Source: an uncultured Endomicrobiia bacterium
Lineage (GTDB): Bacteria > Elusimicrobiota > Endomicrobiia > Endomicrobiales > Endomicrobiaceae
Assembly (NCBI GenBank): GCA_905236115.1
Contig: CAJOOL010000141.1
Coordinates: 1 to 10,248 of the forward strand
Length of the DNA stretch: 10,248 nt
Direction: 5' to 3'
Shown here: positions 1 to 7,110 of the stretch, piece after piece
Numbering within the stretch: position 1 is the first letter of the stretch
Layout: each line of letters starts with the position of its first letter
Program-made: the position numbers and the translations under genes
The notes under the pieces: model-generated
What the model was told of the DNA's origin: nothing
What the model saw: only the letters and a program-made list of their open reading frames with translations
Databases searched by the model: none

Positions 1-1950
1 GGTGGTACTGCTATAGGTAGTAATGATGTGCTTAATATTGCAAATAATCTTACGCAGAATACTACTACACATAATACAATATTGAACCCGGGAATAACAA
101 TAAACGGTAATTCGTATATATTGAATGGGAATAGTCACGGTGGTTTTTTTATGAATGCTGCAGTAACTTCTGAAATTAATAATTTAACTCTTACCAATTA
201 TGGACAAAATACCGAAGGTTCGGAGGATACTAAAAATGTTATTAAAGTGGGAGCTACAGGCAGTATTTTGAATTTAAGAGATGTTAGTGTTGAGGATAAT
301 ACAGTAGATAAAGCTGCGGTAGTTGCAAACGGTGGAACAATTAATGTCTACTCTTCTACAAGGGATATAAAATTCAGCGGGACAAACAGTGGTAATAAAC
401 CTGATTTTCTAATTGAAAATAACGGACATATAAATTTTTATCCTAAAGACGGAACAACTATAGAAATATGCGACGGAATTAAAGGTTCTGCTACTACTGA
501 TAGCATAAACATAGGTGACAATACTCATTCCGGAACTGTTTTTTTTAACGGTACTTGTTCACAAAATGGTTTTATCGGGGGCGTTAATGTAAAATATGCA
601 ACGGTAAAAGTAGCACATAGTGCTATAGATCATTATTTTAGCGGTGCAAATCATACTTTTGATAACGGCGGAACTTTTGATATTGCAAATGGAGTAATAG
701 AAGATTTTACTTTTACAAATTTAAATGTGGGATCCGGTGGAATGAAAGCCAATATAGATGTGAATTTGACGAACAAAACGGCGGATACAATCAATGCGAC
801 AAGTTTTACCCTCGGAGGGAAAATCACATTAAATGTAGGCAATATTATCGGAGATTTGCAGGGAAATATTGACAAAATAAATAATATATCAAAGTTTGGA
901 AATCCGACAAATATTTTATTTGAGCCCGGCAGAATAAGCGGAAGTATGTATATGTATGATGTATCTATGGGAGATGACGGAACATATTCTTATTTGACAT
1001 TTGAAAGAGTACCTGACATGTACAGCTCCAAAGTTATGCAGTCTAAAGTTGCCAATTCCGGTGCTGCAGTTTTGGCACAGAATGTTTCCTTAAGCGTGCT
1101 GACAAACAGCGGCAACTATACGTTGTTTCAAAAACACGGTATTAATTCCGGTGATGTTACCGCAAGAGACGGAGTTACAATGTGGGTAAGAGGTTTCGGC
1201 GGTTCCGAAAAACTGGACTTGAAAGAAGAATATGCCAAAATAGATACCATGTTTTACGGCGGAACTATAGGCTTTGACATAGACAGAATTTATACGGATA
1301 AACTTTTTGCTACTTACGGTTTGTTTGCTTCCTATGCGGGCAGTGAGCTGAAAGACACCGATAACAATAACAAAGTTTTACAAAACGGCGGTTATGCAGG
1401 TATCAGAGGAATATGGTATTTGAACAAATTTTATCTCTCCGCACTTGCCGACTACGGTATAGTAAAAAATGAAATCAGCACTTCAGAAGGTTCCACGGAT
1501 TTCAATTCCCACATGGTAACCGTCGCAGGCGAGCTTGGCTATAACTGGCAGGCGGAATATCACAGCGTTACGCTTCAGCCTAATGTAGGTGTAATGGCCA
1601 GTTATTTAATGAGCGACGAATATTACATTACTTCCGGCGGAAAAGAGCTGAAAATAATTAACGACAATGCAACACTTGCAGCAGTTGCTCCTGGCTTAAG
1701 ACTGGTTAAAAATCTCGGCCGCTGCTGGATATTGTCTTTTGACGGAAAATATGTTATAACTTCCGGAACGGGCGGAGATGTAAGAGTAAACGATATTAAT
1801 CTTCCCGATATGAACTACGGAAATTATACCAATATCGGTCTTGGCCTTGAAAAGATGTGGGGCTACACAATACTGCATTTGAAAGGCAGTAAATCTTTCG
1901 GCGGAAGAGACGGTGTAACATTGAATGCGGGAATAGAATTTAAATTTTAA
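1..1950 (+). CDS. Autotransporter-like surface protein, 5'-truncated by window edge
   Basis: The reading frame is open from base 1, so the true start lies upstream; the GTG at 28 is merely an internal codon. The first ~390 codons are rich in Asn, Gly, Thr and Ile, with short repetitive beta-strand-like stretches (NGNS, NNLTLTN, GGTFDIANG), as expected of a beta-helical passenger. From about 1180 to the stop lies a ~256-residue segment beginning MWVRGFGG, with alternating aromatic/hydrophobic strands and a C-terminal phenylalanine (GIEFKF). That fits a type V autotransporter barrel (PF03797-like), whose usual length is 250-300 residues. The inferred role is that the barrel inserts in the outer membrane through the BAM machinery and displays the passenger as an adhesin or surface structure. 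The ligand cannot be read from the sequence. It is the first visible gene of a run with the OmpA-like and AsmA-like genes. The passenger half looks more AT-rich than the barrel half, which is common for fast-evolving passengers. Confidence 0.85.
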   Translation, partial: GGTAIGSNDVLNIANNLTQNTTTHNTILNPGITINGNSYILNGNSHGGFFMNAAVTSEINNLTLTNYGQNTEGSEDTKNVIKVGATGSILNLRDVSVEDNTVDKAAVVANGGTINVYSSTRDIKFSGTNSGNKPDFLIENNGHINFYPKDGTTIEICDGIKGSATTDSINIGDNTHSGTVFFNGTCSQNGFIGGVNVKYATVKVAHSAIDHYFSGANHTFDNGGTFDIANGVIEDFTFTNLNVGSGGMKANIDVNLTNKTADTINATSFTLGGKITLNVGNIIGDLQGNIDKINNISKFGNPTNILFEPGRISGSMYMYDVSMGDDGTYSYLTFERVPDMYSSKVMQSKVANSGAAVLAQNVSLSVLTNSGNYTLFQKHGINSGDVTARDGVTMWVRGFGGSEKLDLKEEYAKIDTMFYGGTIGFDIDRIYTDKLFATYGLFASYAGSELKDTDNNNKVLQNGGYAGIRGIWYLNKFYLSALADYGIVKNEISTSEGSTDFNSHMVTVAGELGYNWQAEYHSVTLQPNVGVMASYLMSDEYYITSGGKELKIINDNATLAAVAPGLRLVKNLGRCWILSFDGKYVITSGTGGDVRVNDINLPDMNYGNYTNIGLGLEKMWGYTILHLKGSKSFGGRDGVTLNAGIEFKF

Positions 1951-1968
1951 TTTGAGGAGATAAAATAA

Positions 1969-2661
1969 ATGAAACGTTTGAACTTATTTTTAATATTACT
2001 TTTGGTGTTTTCGTTTGCGGCTTGCGGAAGACGTTATGCCAAACCTACCAGATGTATCTGCTATGATGAACAAAAATTTAAGGTATATGAAGAGTCTGTT
2101 GTTTTCTATAATGTAAGAGATAATGACGATAATGCTGAAGCCCGTTCCAAGATGTCTTCCAAACTTATTTCGGCACTTAACTCCGAAAAGAACAATGAGG
2201 GAAATGCCGGCCACGTAAAAGAAAAACTTACGCAGGCTATTGCTCAGGCATTGAGCAGCGAACAGACGGAATTTAAAGTAAATCTTGAAAACCTTTACGA
2301 ACAGAATTTGTTCGCTACAAACTCTGCCAGAATTTCCGCCAGAGATTATAACGGTCTGGATGTGGTAGCAAATTTCTTAAAGAAAACCCCCGATACCATA
2401 AAAGTAAGAATTGAGGGACATACCGACAGCACCGGAAGAAGAGCTTACAATCAGACGCTTTCCGAAAAGAGAGCAAAAGCTATAGCAAATTACTTTATAA
2501 ATAAAGGCATTGACCCCAAGAGAATTACCACCAGAGGTTACGGCGAAACAAGACCTATCGCCAGTAACGCCACCGAAGAAGGTAAAGCCAAAAACAGAAG
2601 AACCGAAATGATATTTCTGTTTTCTGACGGAAACAAGACGGAAAGATTAAATAAGAAATGA
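1969..2661 (+). CDS. OmpA/Pal-family outer-membrane lipoprotein
   Basis: 230 aa. The N-terminus is a lipoprotein signal: MKR, a hydrophobic stretch, then a lipobox SFAAC with the acylated Cys at residue 19. Residues ~25-110 are a charged, probably helical linker. Residues ~112-218 are an OmpA C-terminal peptidoglycan-binding domain: IEGHTDSTG at 149-156, NQTLSEKRAKAI at 161-172 (the Asp/Arg-type diaminopimelate-binding surface of the family lies around here), GYGETRPIASN at 190-200, and NRRTE at 209-213. By family knowledge it tethers the outer membrane to peptidoglycan. It is not called Pal because no Tol genes are visible. A strong GAGGAG lies 13 nt before the ATG and only 18 nt separate it from the autotransporter stop, so co-transcription is likely. 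Its stop overlaps the next start (ATGA), suggesting translational coupling to the AsmA-like gene. Confidence 0.92.
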   Translation: MKRLNLFLILLLVFSFAACGRRYAKPTRCICYDEQKFKVYEESVVFYNVRDNDDNAEARSKMSSKLISALNSEKNNEGNAGHVKEKLTQAIAQALSSEQTEFKVNLENLYEQNLFATNSARISARDYNGLDVVANFLKKTPDTIKVRIEGHTDSTGRRAYNQTLSEKRAKAIANYFINKGIDPKRITTRGYGETRPIASNATEEGKAKNRRTEMIFLFSDGNKTERLNKK

Positions 2662-5087
2662 AAAATTTGAATGTAAGGCTGTTTTTAAAAGTATTTTTCC
2701 TTTGTGTTGCAGCCGTTTGGATGTTTCTCGCATTGCTTCATTTTGCGTTGGGGTATCTGGCGGAAAATAAAAATATTAAAGAAAAAATTATCTCAATAAT
2801 AAAAAATCAAATCTCTGCGGATGTCGTTATTGGCAAAATGTCCGCAGGGATTTTTGATATAAAATTACAGGATGTAAAAATATCCTCGCAAAATCAAATT
2901 ATCGCCTCTGCGGATGTTCTGTATGTCCGCTTTTCTTTGATACATTTAATTAAAGGACATTTAAGGGTTAAAGATTTTGCGGCAAACAGACTGAATATAA
3001 ATATAGCCAAAGATAAAAACGGGAAATTCAATTTTGATAAAATTCTGCAGTCGCCGGTGTTTGCGGAAGGCTCGGCTGAGGATAAGGCGGCCGGTGCGGC
3101 AAATACGGCGAAAGGGGTGGCGGATAATTCAAAGATGTCAAGCACGACAGGTGCGGCGAAAGACGGCGAAGAAGAAAACAATGTTTTGGATATTCTGGTA
3201 AACAAGTTTCAGCTCAACGAATGTCGCATAAACTACAGCGACGAACAGAACAATATAAGAGTTTGCGTTGATAAAATATCTTTTGATATGGATAACTTAA
3301 CTCTGCAAAATCCTTTTGAATTCAATTCTTACATAAATCTGTCCGTAAAAATGCCCGAGCTGAATATTGAAAATCTGCACGCATCTTTAAGGGCTGTTGC
3401 AAATCTTAAATCTTTAAATCTTTCGCAGGCTTATGCTGATATAAAATTTTTAGGCTTCAGGTTTAAAGATACCGCCGTTATCACGAAAGGAAAAATTTCA
3501 AATTTTGAAAATCCTCAGATAGATTTGAAAACGAAAATTTCCGATTTGTCTTCGCAGACAATCAAGCCTTTTGTTGCGGGAAATACCGTAAACGGCAAGG
3601 CTGTGCTCGGTGCGGCTGAGGGAACTGTACAAAAAGATGCTTCTTCTTCTGCTGCTACTGCCGGTACGGGAATTCCGGATTTTTTTATTTCGGAAATAAA
3701 TACGGATACTTCATTAAAATTAAACCTTAAAAAAAATCTTGCCGATATAAAAAAATTTAACATAAATATTTTTGACAGCAACATAGAAAGTAACGGGAAA
3801 ATAGATTTTGCCAAAGATTTGAAATACGATATTAATCTGACAATCAAACTGGTCTTGGATAAGCTCGCACTGATAACGGATATGGTGAAAGTTTATTCTC
3901 CTGCGGGGGAAATTGACGCCTGGCTGAATATCACAAGCAGCGAAAATATTATTAAAGGAAATGTTTCTTTGGCGGACGTTGCGGCGTTCTTGCCTCAGTT
4001 CGGAACAATATCGGAAATAAATACGGCTGCGGAAATAAAAAGTTTCAGCGATATTGAATTGCCGTCGCTTACGGGAAAAATAAATTCTTATCCTTTTAAA
4101 AGTTCTGCACTGTATCGTATAGAAAGTGACGGCGGACATATAAAATTTAATTTTTATGCCGACAGAGTTTACGGAAAAATGACCAAGGAATATGAACGCA
4201 GTCTTAACAAAAAACAGGAACAAAACGATAAAGAAAAAAATTCACAGAAGATTTCCAAAGAAGCAAAAATTGATAAACGAGCTGAAGATAAAAATGCTGC
4301 CGGAAATAAAAATGTCGCCGATAGCAAAAACGCTGACGGCAGTTCAAAATTTCCTCCGTTGCGTGTAGAGGCGGACTTTAAAGTAAAAGATATGAACGTT
4401 CCGTATTTTATGGGGAAAAATATAGATTTTACGGTGGATATGCACAACGTTACGCCGGAGCTTGACGACATTGAGGGCAACATCACTTTAACCACTGCCG
4501 ACGGAACGATAAAAGATATTTATAAACTTACCGAAGCCAACGCTGTTGCAAAAGGAGTGTTTCTTTCTTTAAAAATCGTCAGCAATGTTATAAATGCTTT
4601 GAATGTTTTGGACGTGTTGAATTCTTTAGGCAGTGCGGTATTTTCTTCAAAAAAAGATAACAACAATACGGAAATTTCCGATGACGACGCACACGACAGG
4701 AAACAGAAACTTGACGGGAAAATTGATTATATTTCTTTTATTACTTCAATGGATTTTGAACAGGGAAAAGGCGTTTTGAAAAACTGTTCTTTTGTTTCCA
4801 ATCTTATGTCTTTCAGAGGAACCGGCAGCATAGATTTCAGAAAAGATTTAGTCAATATGTCGGTAAATGCCGCTCCCGGCAGACACGAAGAAAAAAGCGG
4901 TATTATGCCGCTGAAAATAAAAATTAAGGGAACGACGGATAATCCTGAGGGCTCAATGAGCGTTTTGGGAAGCGTCACTTCGCTTGTCGGCGACACGCTG
5001 ACTAAAAACGTTGTTTCCGGCGGCATCAAGTCCGTATTTTCCAAAATCTTCGGCAAGAAGAAAGACAAAAAAGATAAAAAAAGATAA
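2658..5087 (+). CDS. AsmA-like inner-membrane-anchored periplasmic protein
   Basis: 809 aa. Residues ~8-33 form one N-terminal transmembrane helix; the rest should be periplasmic. The AsmA-type N-terminal pattern is visible: amphipathic beta strands (VVIGKMSAGIFDIKLQDVKI), then VLYVRFSLIHLIKGHLRVKDF, then NGKFNFDKIL at 121-130. The C-terminal AsmA-like part carries strand-loop repeats and the motif GTTDNPEGSMSVLGSV near 765-780, typical of the family. AsmA/TamB-like proteins are known or proposed to bridge the envelope and carry phospholipids or affect outer-membrane assembly; that role is inferred here. Two low-complexity linkers, Ala/Lys/Gly-rich at ~135-175 and Lys/Glu/Asn-rich at ~513-563, break up the fold. 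The C-terminus is a Lys/Asp tail (KKKDKKDKKR). It overlaps the OmpA-like gene by 4 nt. It could belong to a related branch such as DUF748 or a YhdP-like group; AsmA superfamily membership is the safe statement. Confidence 0.8.
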   Translation: MKNLNVRLFLKVFFLCVAAVWMFLALLHFALGYLAENKNIKEKIISIIKNQISADVVIGKMSAGIFDIKLQDVKISSQNQIIASADVLYVRFSLIHLIKGHLRVKDFAANRLNINIAKDKNGKFNFDKILQSPVFAEGSAEDKAAGAANTAKGVADNSKMSSTTGAAKDGEEENNVLDILVNKFQLNECRINYSDEQNNIRVCVDKISFDMDNLTLQNPFEFNSYINLSVKMPELNIENLHASLRAVANLKSLNLSQAYADIKFLGFRFKDTAVITKGKISNFENPQIDLKTKISDLSSQTIKPFVAGNTVNGKAVLGAAEGTVQKDASSSAATAGTGIPDFFISEINTDTSLKLNLKKNLADIKKFNINIFDSNIESNGKIDFAKDLKYDINLTIKLVLDKLALITDMVKVYSPAGEIDAWLNITSSENIIKGNVSLADVAAFLPQFGTISEINTAAEIKSFSDIELPSLTGKINSYPFKSSALYRIESDGGHIKFNFYADRVYGKMTKEYERSLNKKQEQNDKEKNSQKISKEAKIDKRAEDKNAAGNKNVADSKNADGSSKFPPLRVEADFKVKDMNVPYFMGKNIDFTVDMHNVTPELDDIEGNITLTTADGTIKDIYKLTEANAVAKGVFLSLKIVSNVINALNVLDVLNSLGSAVFSSKKDNNNTEISDDDAHDRKQKLDGKIDYISFITSMDFEQGKGVLKNCSFVSNLMSFRGTGSIDFRKDLVNMSVNAAPGRHEEKSGIMPLKIKIKGTTDNPEGSMSVLGSVTSLVGDTLTKNVVSGGIKSVFSKIFGKKKDKKDKKR

Positions 5088-5210
5088 TTTCAGAAAAAAT
5101 AATTTAAGAAAGCGGTTTCGGTACAAAAAGTCGTGTAAAAAAATAATTGTTAATATTTTTATATCTTTGTGTAATCACCAATTTTCTTTATTTTATTTTG
5201 TGGTTCATTG

Positions 5211-5241
5211 AAAAAAGTGCGGAAATACGCAAAATTTTTTT
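5211..5241 (+). terminator. Possible weak intrinsic terminator of the envelope operon
   Basis: TGCG (5218-5221) pairs with CGCA (5228-5231) across GAAATA. It is flanked by six A upstream and seven T downstream that could extend the stem past a small internal loop. The GC core is only 4 bp, so this is weak. It sits just before the promoter of the zeta-like gene, where a terminator would make sense. Confidence 0.35.
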
Positions 5242-5254
5242 AATACATTTTTTC

Positions 5255-5283
5255 TTGTAAAAAGCCGTCTTTTTTAATAAAAT
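5255..5283 (+). promoter_or_regulatory. Sigma-70-type promoter giving a leaderless zeta-like mRNA
   Basis: TTGTAA (5255-5260), a 17-nt spacer and TAAAAT (5278-5283). Taking the last T of the -10 as -7 puts +1 at 5290, exactly the A of the ATG of the next gene. There is no Shine-Dalgarno sequence before that ATG. Confidence 0.6.
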
Positions 5284-5289
5284 CTATTT

Positions 5290-5859
5290 ATGAATAAAAA
5301 AATATTTTTTGTTATAGCAGGGGCAAATGGCAGCGGTAAAAGTACCATTGCCAATGAATTGTTAAAAGAAGAAAAATTAGAATATATCAATGCCGATGAT
5401 ATCGCAAAAAAACTTTCACCTGCTGACCTTTCCAAAGTTAAAATCACTGCAGGCAAAGAAGTTTTTAAAAGAATATCCAATTGTTTTGAAAACGGTCTGT
5501 CCTTAGCAGTAGAAACAACTTTATCCGGAAATAATTACATCAATATACTGAAAGAAGCAAGAGATTGCGGATATGAAATTGTTTTAATTTACACTTTTGT
5601 TGATAATGCACAAATGTGTATTGAAAGAATAAAATCCAGAGTTCGCAACGGCGGACATCCCGTTCCCGACGAAGATGTAATAAGAAGATACAAAAGAAGT
5701 AAATTTAATTTTTGGAACAAGTATAAAGAGCTGTCGGATAAATGGTTATTGTATTACAATGGTAATGAAAGTTATATTTTTGTTGCACAGAAAGGTTCAG
5801 ATGCAAAAGTTGAAATATTAAACGAAAATTTATATACTTTATTTAGAGAAACATTATGA
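5290..5859 (+). CDS. Zeta-toxin-like P-loop kinase (COG4185-type)
   Basis: 189 aa. The N-terminus IAGANGSGKST (residues 9-19) is a Walker A P-loop. NADD follows at 34-37, and ETTLSG at 75-80 is typical of zeta-family enzymes. RNGGHPVPDEDVIRRY at 119-134 is the diagnostic basic GGH-x-VP block seen in zeta-like toxins, with Arg residues likely contacting the nucleotide phosphates. Classical zeta toxins phosphorylate UDP-N-acetylglucosamine and so poison cell-wall synthesis; the substrate of this shorter, chromosomal-type branch is not evident. The start is forced: an in-frame TAA lies at 5278-5280, and no alternative start codon occurs between it and the ATG. No ribosome binding site precedes it, and the promoter position predicts a leaderless transcript. 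The stop overlaps the start of the 54-aa gene (ATGA), as expected for a coupled toxin-antitoxin pair, but with the toxin-like gene first. Confidence 0.87.
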   Translation: MNKKIFFVIAGANGSGKSTIANELLKEEKLEYINADDIAKKLSPADLSKVKITAGKEVFKRISNCFENGLSLAVETTLSGNNYINILKEARDCGYEIVLIYTFVDNAQMCIERIKSRVRNGGHPVPDEDVIRRYKRSKFNFWNKYKELSDKWLLYYNGNESYIFVAQKGSDAKVEILNENLYTLFRETL

Positions 5860-6020
5860 CAGACTTAAGTATTAAACTTACCAGAATAGGCTCCCGAGCG
5901 GTCAAAAAAGCTCAAGAAGAAAATACCAAAAAAGGTATTCCTAATGTTTATTGCATAAACGGAAAAATTGTTTATCAACTTCCCGACGGAACAATCACCG
6001 AAAAATCCCCGTTTAAATAA
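5856..6020 (+). CDS. 54-aa small protein, putative antitoxin/partner of the zeta-like kinase
   Basis: Begins with ATG inside the stop of the kinase gene (4-nt overlap) and ends with TAA at 6018-6020. The protein starts MTDLSIKLTRIGSRAVKKAQ, a probable basic amphipathic helix. It continues with KKGIPNVYCINGKIVYQLP, a short beta-hairpin-like segment, and ends DGTITEKSPFK. Small proteins with this layout (RAVxKAQEEN then GIPNVYxxNGxIVYxLPDG) are, from memory, frequent neighbours of COG4185 kinases and are presumed antitoxins; no experimental role is asserted. The 4-nt overlap implies translational coupling and roughly fixed stoichiometry. An opposite-strand ORF at 5865-6068 is a shadow of this gene. 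Confidence 0.72.
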   Translation: MTDLSIKLTRIGSRAVKKAQEENTKKGIPNVYCINGKIVYQLPDGTITEKSPFK

Positions 6021-6033
6021 AATTATTTTTTTA

Positions 6034-6062
6034 TTGCTTTTATCTCTGATTAATGTTATAAT
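6034..6062 (+). promoter_or_regulatory. Extended -10 promoter of the MNT/HEPN pair
   Basis: TTGCTT (6034-6039), a 17-nt spacer and TATAAT (6057-6062), with TG at 6054-6055 making an extended -10 (TGTTATAAT). The predicted +1 is near 6069. The mRNA would therefore start right at the ribosome binding site GAGG (6070-6073) with a leader of only ~12 nt. Confidence 0.7.
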
Positions 6063-6080
6063 ATTCATTGAGGTAATAAT

Positions 6081-6389
6081 ATGAAAGTAGCAAAAATAAT
6101 AGCATTAAAATTAAAAAAAGAACTGGAAAAATATAAAAGTTTCGTTGGGTTATATTTATACGGTTCAAGAATTAAAGGCACTGCAAGGAAAGACAGTGAC
6201 ATTGATATTGTTGCTATATTCAAGAAAAAAAACAAAGAATATTCTCAGTCTATAATGAATGCTTGGAACTTAGAGATAGAAGATAATGTTGTTATAGATT
6301 TTCATCCATTTGTTTTAAAAAATATCGAAAAAGATATTTTTTATTTCAATGAAGTAAAAAAAGGTATTTACTATGGAAGAACAAATTGA
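6081..6389 (+). CDS. MNT-type minimal nucleotidyltransferase (putative antitoxin of HEPN pair)
   Basis: 102 aa, the normal size of a stand-alone MNT domain. The polymerase-beta-type motif is complete: GSRIKGTARKDSDIDIV has Gly28-Ser29 and the metal-binding pair Asp40 and Asp42. A third acidic residue, Asp73, lies on a following strand (VVIDFHPF). It should therefore be catalytically competent. In characterised MntA-HepT systems the MNT protein transfers AMP groups to the HEPN toxin and silences it; that is family knowledge, not shown here. GAGG at 6070-6073 is 7 nt before the ATG. The gene overlaps the HEPN gene by 17 nt, so the two are surely co-expressed. The short zone upstream (6021-6080) holds only the promoter. 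Confidence 0.9.
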   Translation: MKVAKIIALKLKKELEKYKSFVGLYLYGSRIKGTARKDSDIDIVAIFKKKNKEYSQSIMNAWNLEIEDNVVIDFHPFVLKNIEKDIFYFNEVKKGIYYGRTN

Positions 6390-6780
6390 AAAGAAAATAT
6401 TAATAAAGAACTGGCTTAAAAAAAGTGCAACAGCATTAAAAGATGCACAGAAAAATATAGATATAAAATCTTATGAAACTGCACAAAACAGATTGTATTA
6501 TGCAATATTTTATGCTGTTAGTGCATTGGCAAAATCAGAAAATTATGCAACGGCAAAACATGCTCAATTGTTAGGCTGGTTTAATTTTAATTATATAAAA
6601 ACAAATAAAGTAAACAGAGAAATAGCTGCCGTTTACAGAATAGCATTTGAAAATAGACAAAAATCAGATTATACAATCTCTTATATCATTAACAAAAAAG
6701 AACTTCAGCAAGATATTTATAAAGCACAATCTTTCATATCTGAAGTAAAAAAAATCCTTAAAGAAAATAAATCCATTTAA
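6373..6780 (+). CDS. HEPN-domain protein (putative RNase toxin, COG1895/PF05168-like)
   Basis: 135 aa, predicted all-helical. Family signatures are AQNRLYYAIFYAVSALA at 37-53 and AFENRQKSDY at 91-100, matching the AxxRxYYAxFxA and (R)xKADY patterns of PF05168 HEPN proteins. The classical HEPN ribonuclease motif R-x4-6-H is absent: the only His is residue 63, far from any suitable Arg. RX4HXY, the motif of AMPylated HepT toxins, is also missing. The active-site candidates are thus Arg40 and Arg95/Asp99, or the protein may not be an RNase at all. An AAGG (6361-6364) sits 8 nt before the ATG, inside the MNT gene. It ends 43 nt before the promoter of the structured RNA, with no convincing terminator between. 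It could equally be a substrate-binding partner of the nucleotidyltransferase rather than a toxin. Confidence 0.85.
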   Translation: MEEQIEKKILIKNWLKKSATALKDAQKNIDIKSYETAQNRLYYAIFYAVSALAKSENYATAKHAQLLGWFNFNYIKTNKVNREIAAVYRIAFENRQKSDYTISYIINKKELQQDIYKAQSFISEVKKILKENKSI

Positions 6781-6822
6781 TTTAAAAATTTTTCTACAAT
6801 ATTTTATACTCTAAAATTTTCA

Positions 6823-6851
6823 TTGTCTTTTAACAAATTTTAAGGTATAAT
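6823..6851 (+). promoter_or_regulatory. Strong sigma-70-type promoter of the structured RNA
   Basis: TTGTCT (6823-6828), exactly 17 nt, then perfect TATAAT (6846-6851). The predicted +1 is 6858. A perfect hairpin with a GAAA tetraloop (6857-6872) begins there, supporting the start assignment. Confidence 0.75.
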
Positions 6852-6857
6852 TAGAGA

Positions 6858-7110
6858 GTATTGAAAAATACTTAAAGTTTAGTAAGAAATTTTAACAACT
6901 TAATATAAATTGTTTTTGGAATCCGAAAGGATATGCTTTTGCTTAAGCAAAAGGCTAATAGAGCCAAAAACAGTCTTTTTTAGGAATACAAATTGAGCCT
7001 AATTAACTCAGTTTTTATTCCGAGAGTCTTTTTTGTCCTATGGACACAAAGACCACGGCTGTTTATTTTGTGCATTCTATTAGCCACGGGATAAATCAGC
7101 CGTTTTATTT
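6858..7110 (+). ncRNA. Structured RNA of ~250 nt with predicted pseudoknot; family not recognised
   Basis: No protein gene fits here, but nested complementarity is dense. (a) 6857-6862/6867-6872, GAAA loop. (b) TGTTTTTGG 6911-6919 pairs with CCAAAAACA 6964-6972, closing a junction. Inside it are (c) ATCC-GAAA-GGAT 6921-6932 and (d) CTTTTGC-TTAA-GCAAAAG 6936-6953. (e) 6983-6997/7007-7021 is 15 positions with one mismatch. (f) 7026-7038/7042-7053. (g) ACGGCTG 7055-7061 pairs with CAGCCGT 7097-7103 and can extend to 7072/7085 with one bulge and three G-U pairs. The loop of (g), CTATTAGC at 7077-7084, is the exact complement of GCTAATAG at 6954-6961 in junction (b), making a probable pseudoknot. 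TTTTATTTT follows (g). It shows none of the hallmark sequences I know for tmRNA, RNase P, SRP, 6S or T-box RNAs. It may be a free small RNA or the leader of the lipoprotein gene at 7189. Confidence 0.7.

Noticed and set aside
28..30. GTG as the start of the autotransporter-like gene
   Set aside because: The same frame is open to base 1, no ribosome binding site precedes it, and no signal peptide follows. The gene begins outside the window.
3720..4223. 167-codon opposite-strand ORF
   Set aside because: It lies wholly inside the AsmA-like gene, its translation is rich in Phe, Tyr, Arg and Ile with no domain, and it fits a shadow of the Lys/Asn/Glu-rich coding strand.
5865..6068. Opposite-strand ORF of 67 codons as antitoxin candidate
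   Set aside because: The + strand 54-aa ORF has a coupled start and a recognisable layout. The opposite ORF lacks a ribosome binding site and mirrors it.
6933..6983. A 16-codon ORF (ATG CTT TTG CTT ... TAG) inside the structured RNA, a possible leader peptide
   Set aside because: The only purine-rich site (AAGG) is 2 nt from the ATG, too close to work, and the start lies at the edge of strong helices. RNA structure explains this stretch better.
6858..7110. Known housekeeping RNA or riboswitch (tmRNA, RNase P, SRP, 6S, T-box, cobalamin)
   Set aside because: None of the conserved sequence blocks of these families that I can recall is present, and the fold differs. A covariance search would be decisive.
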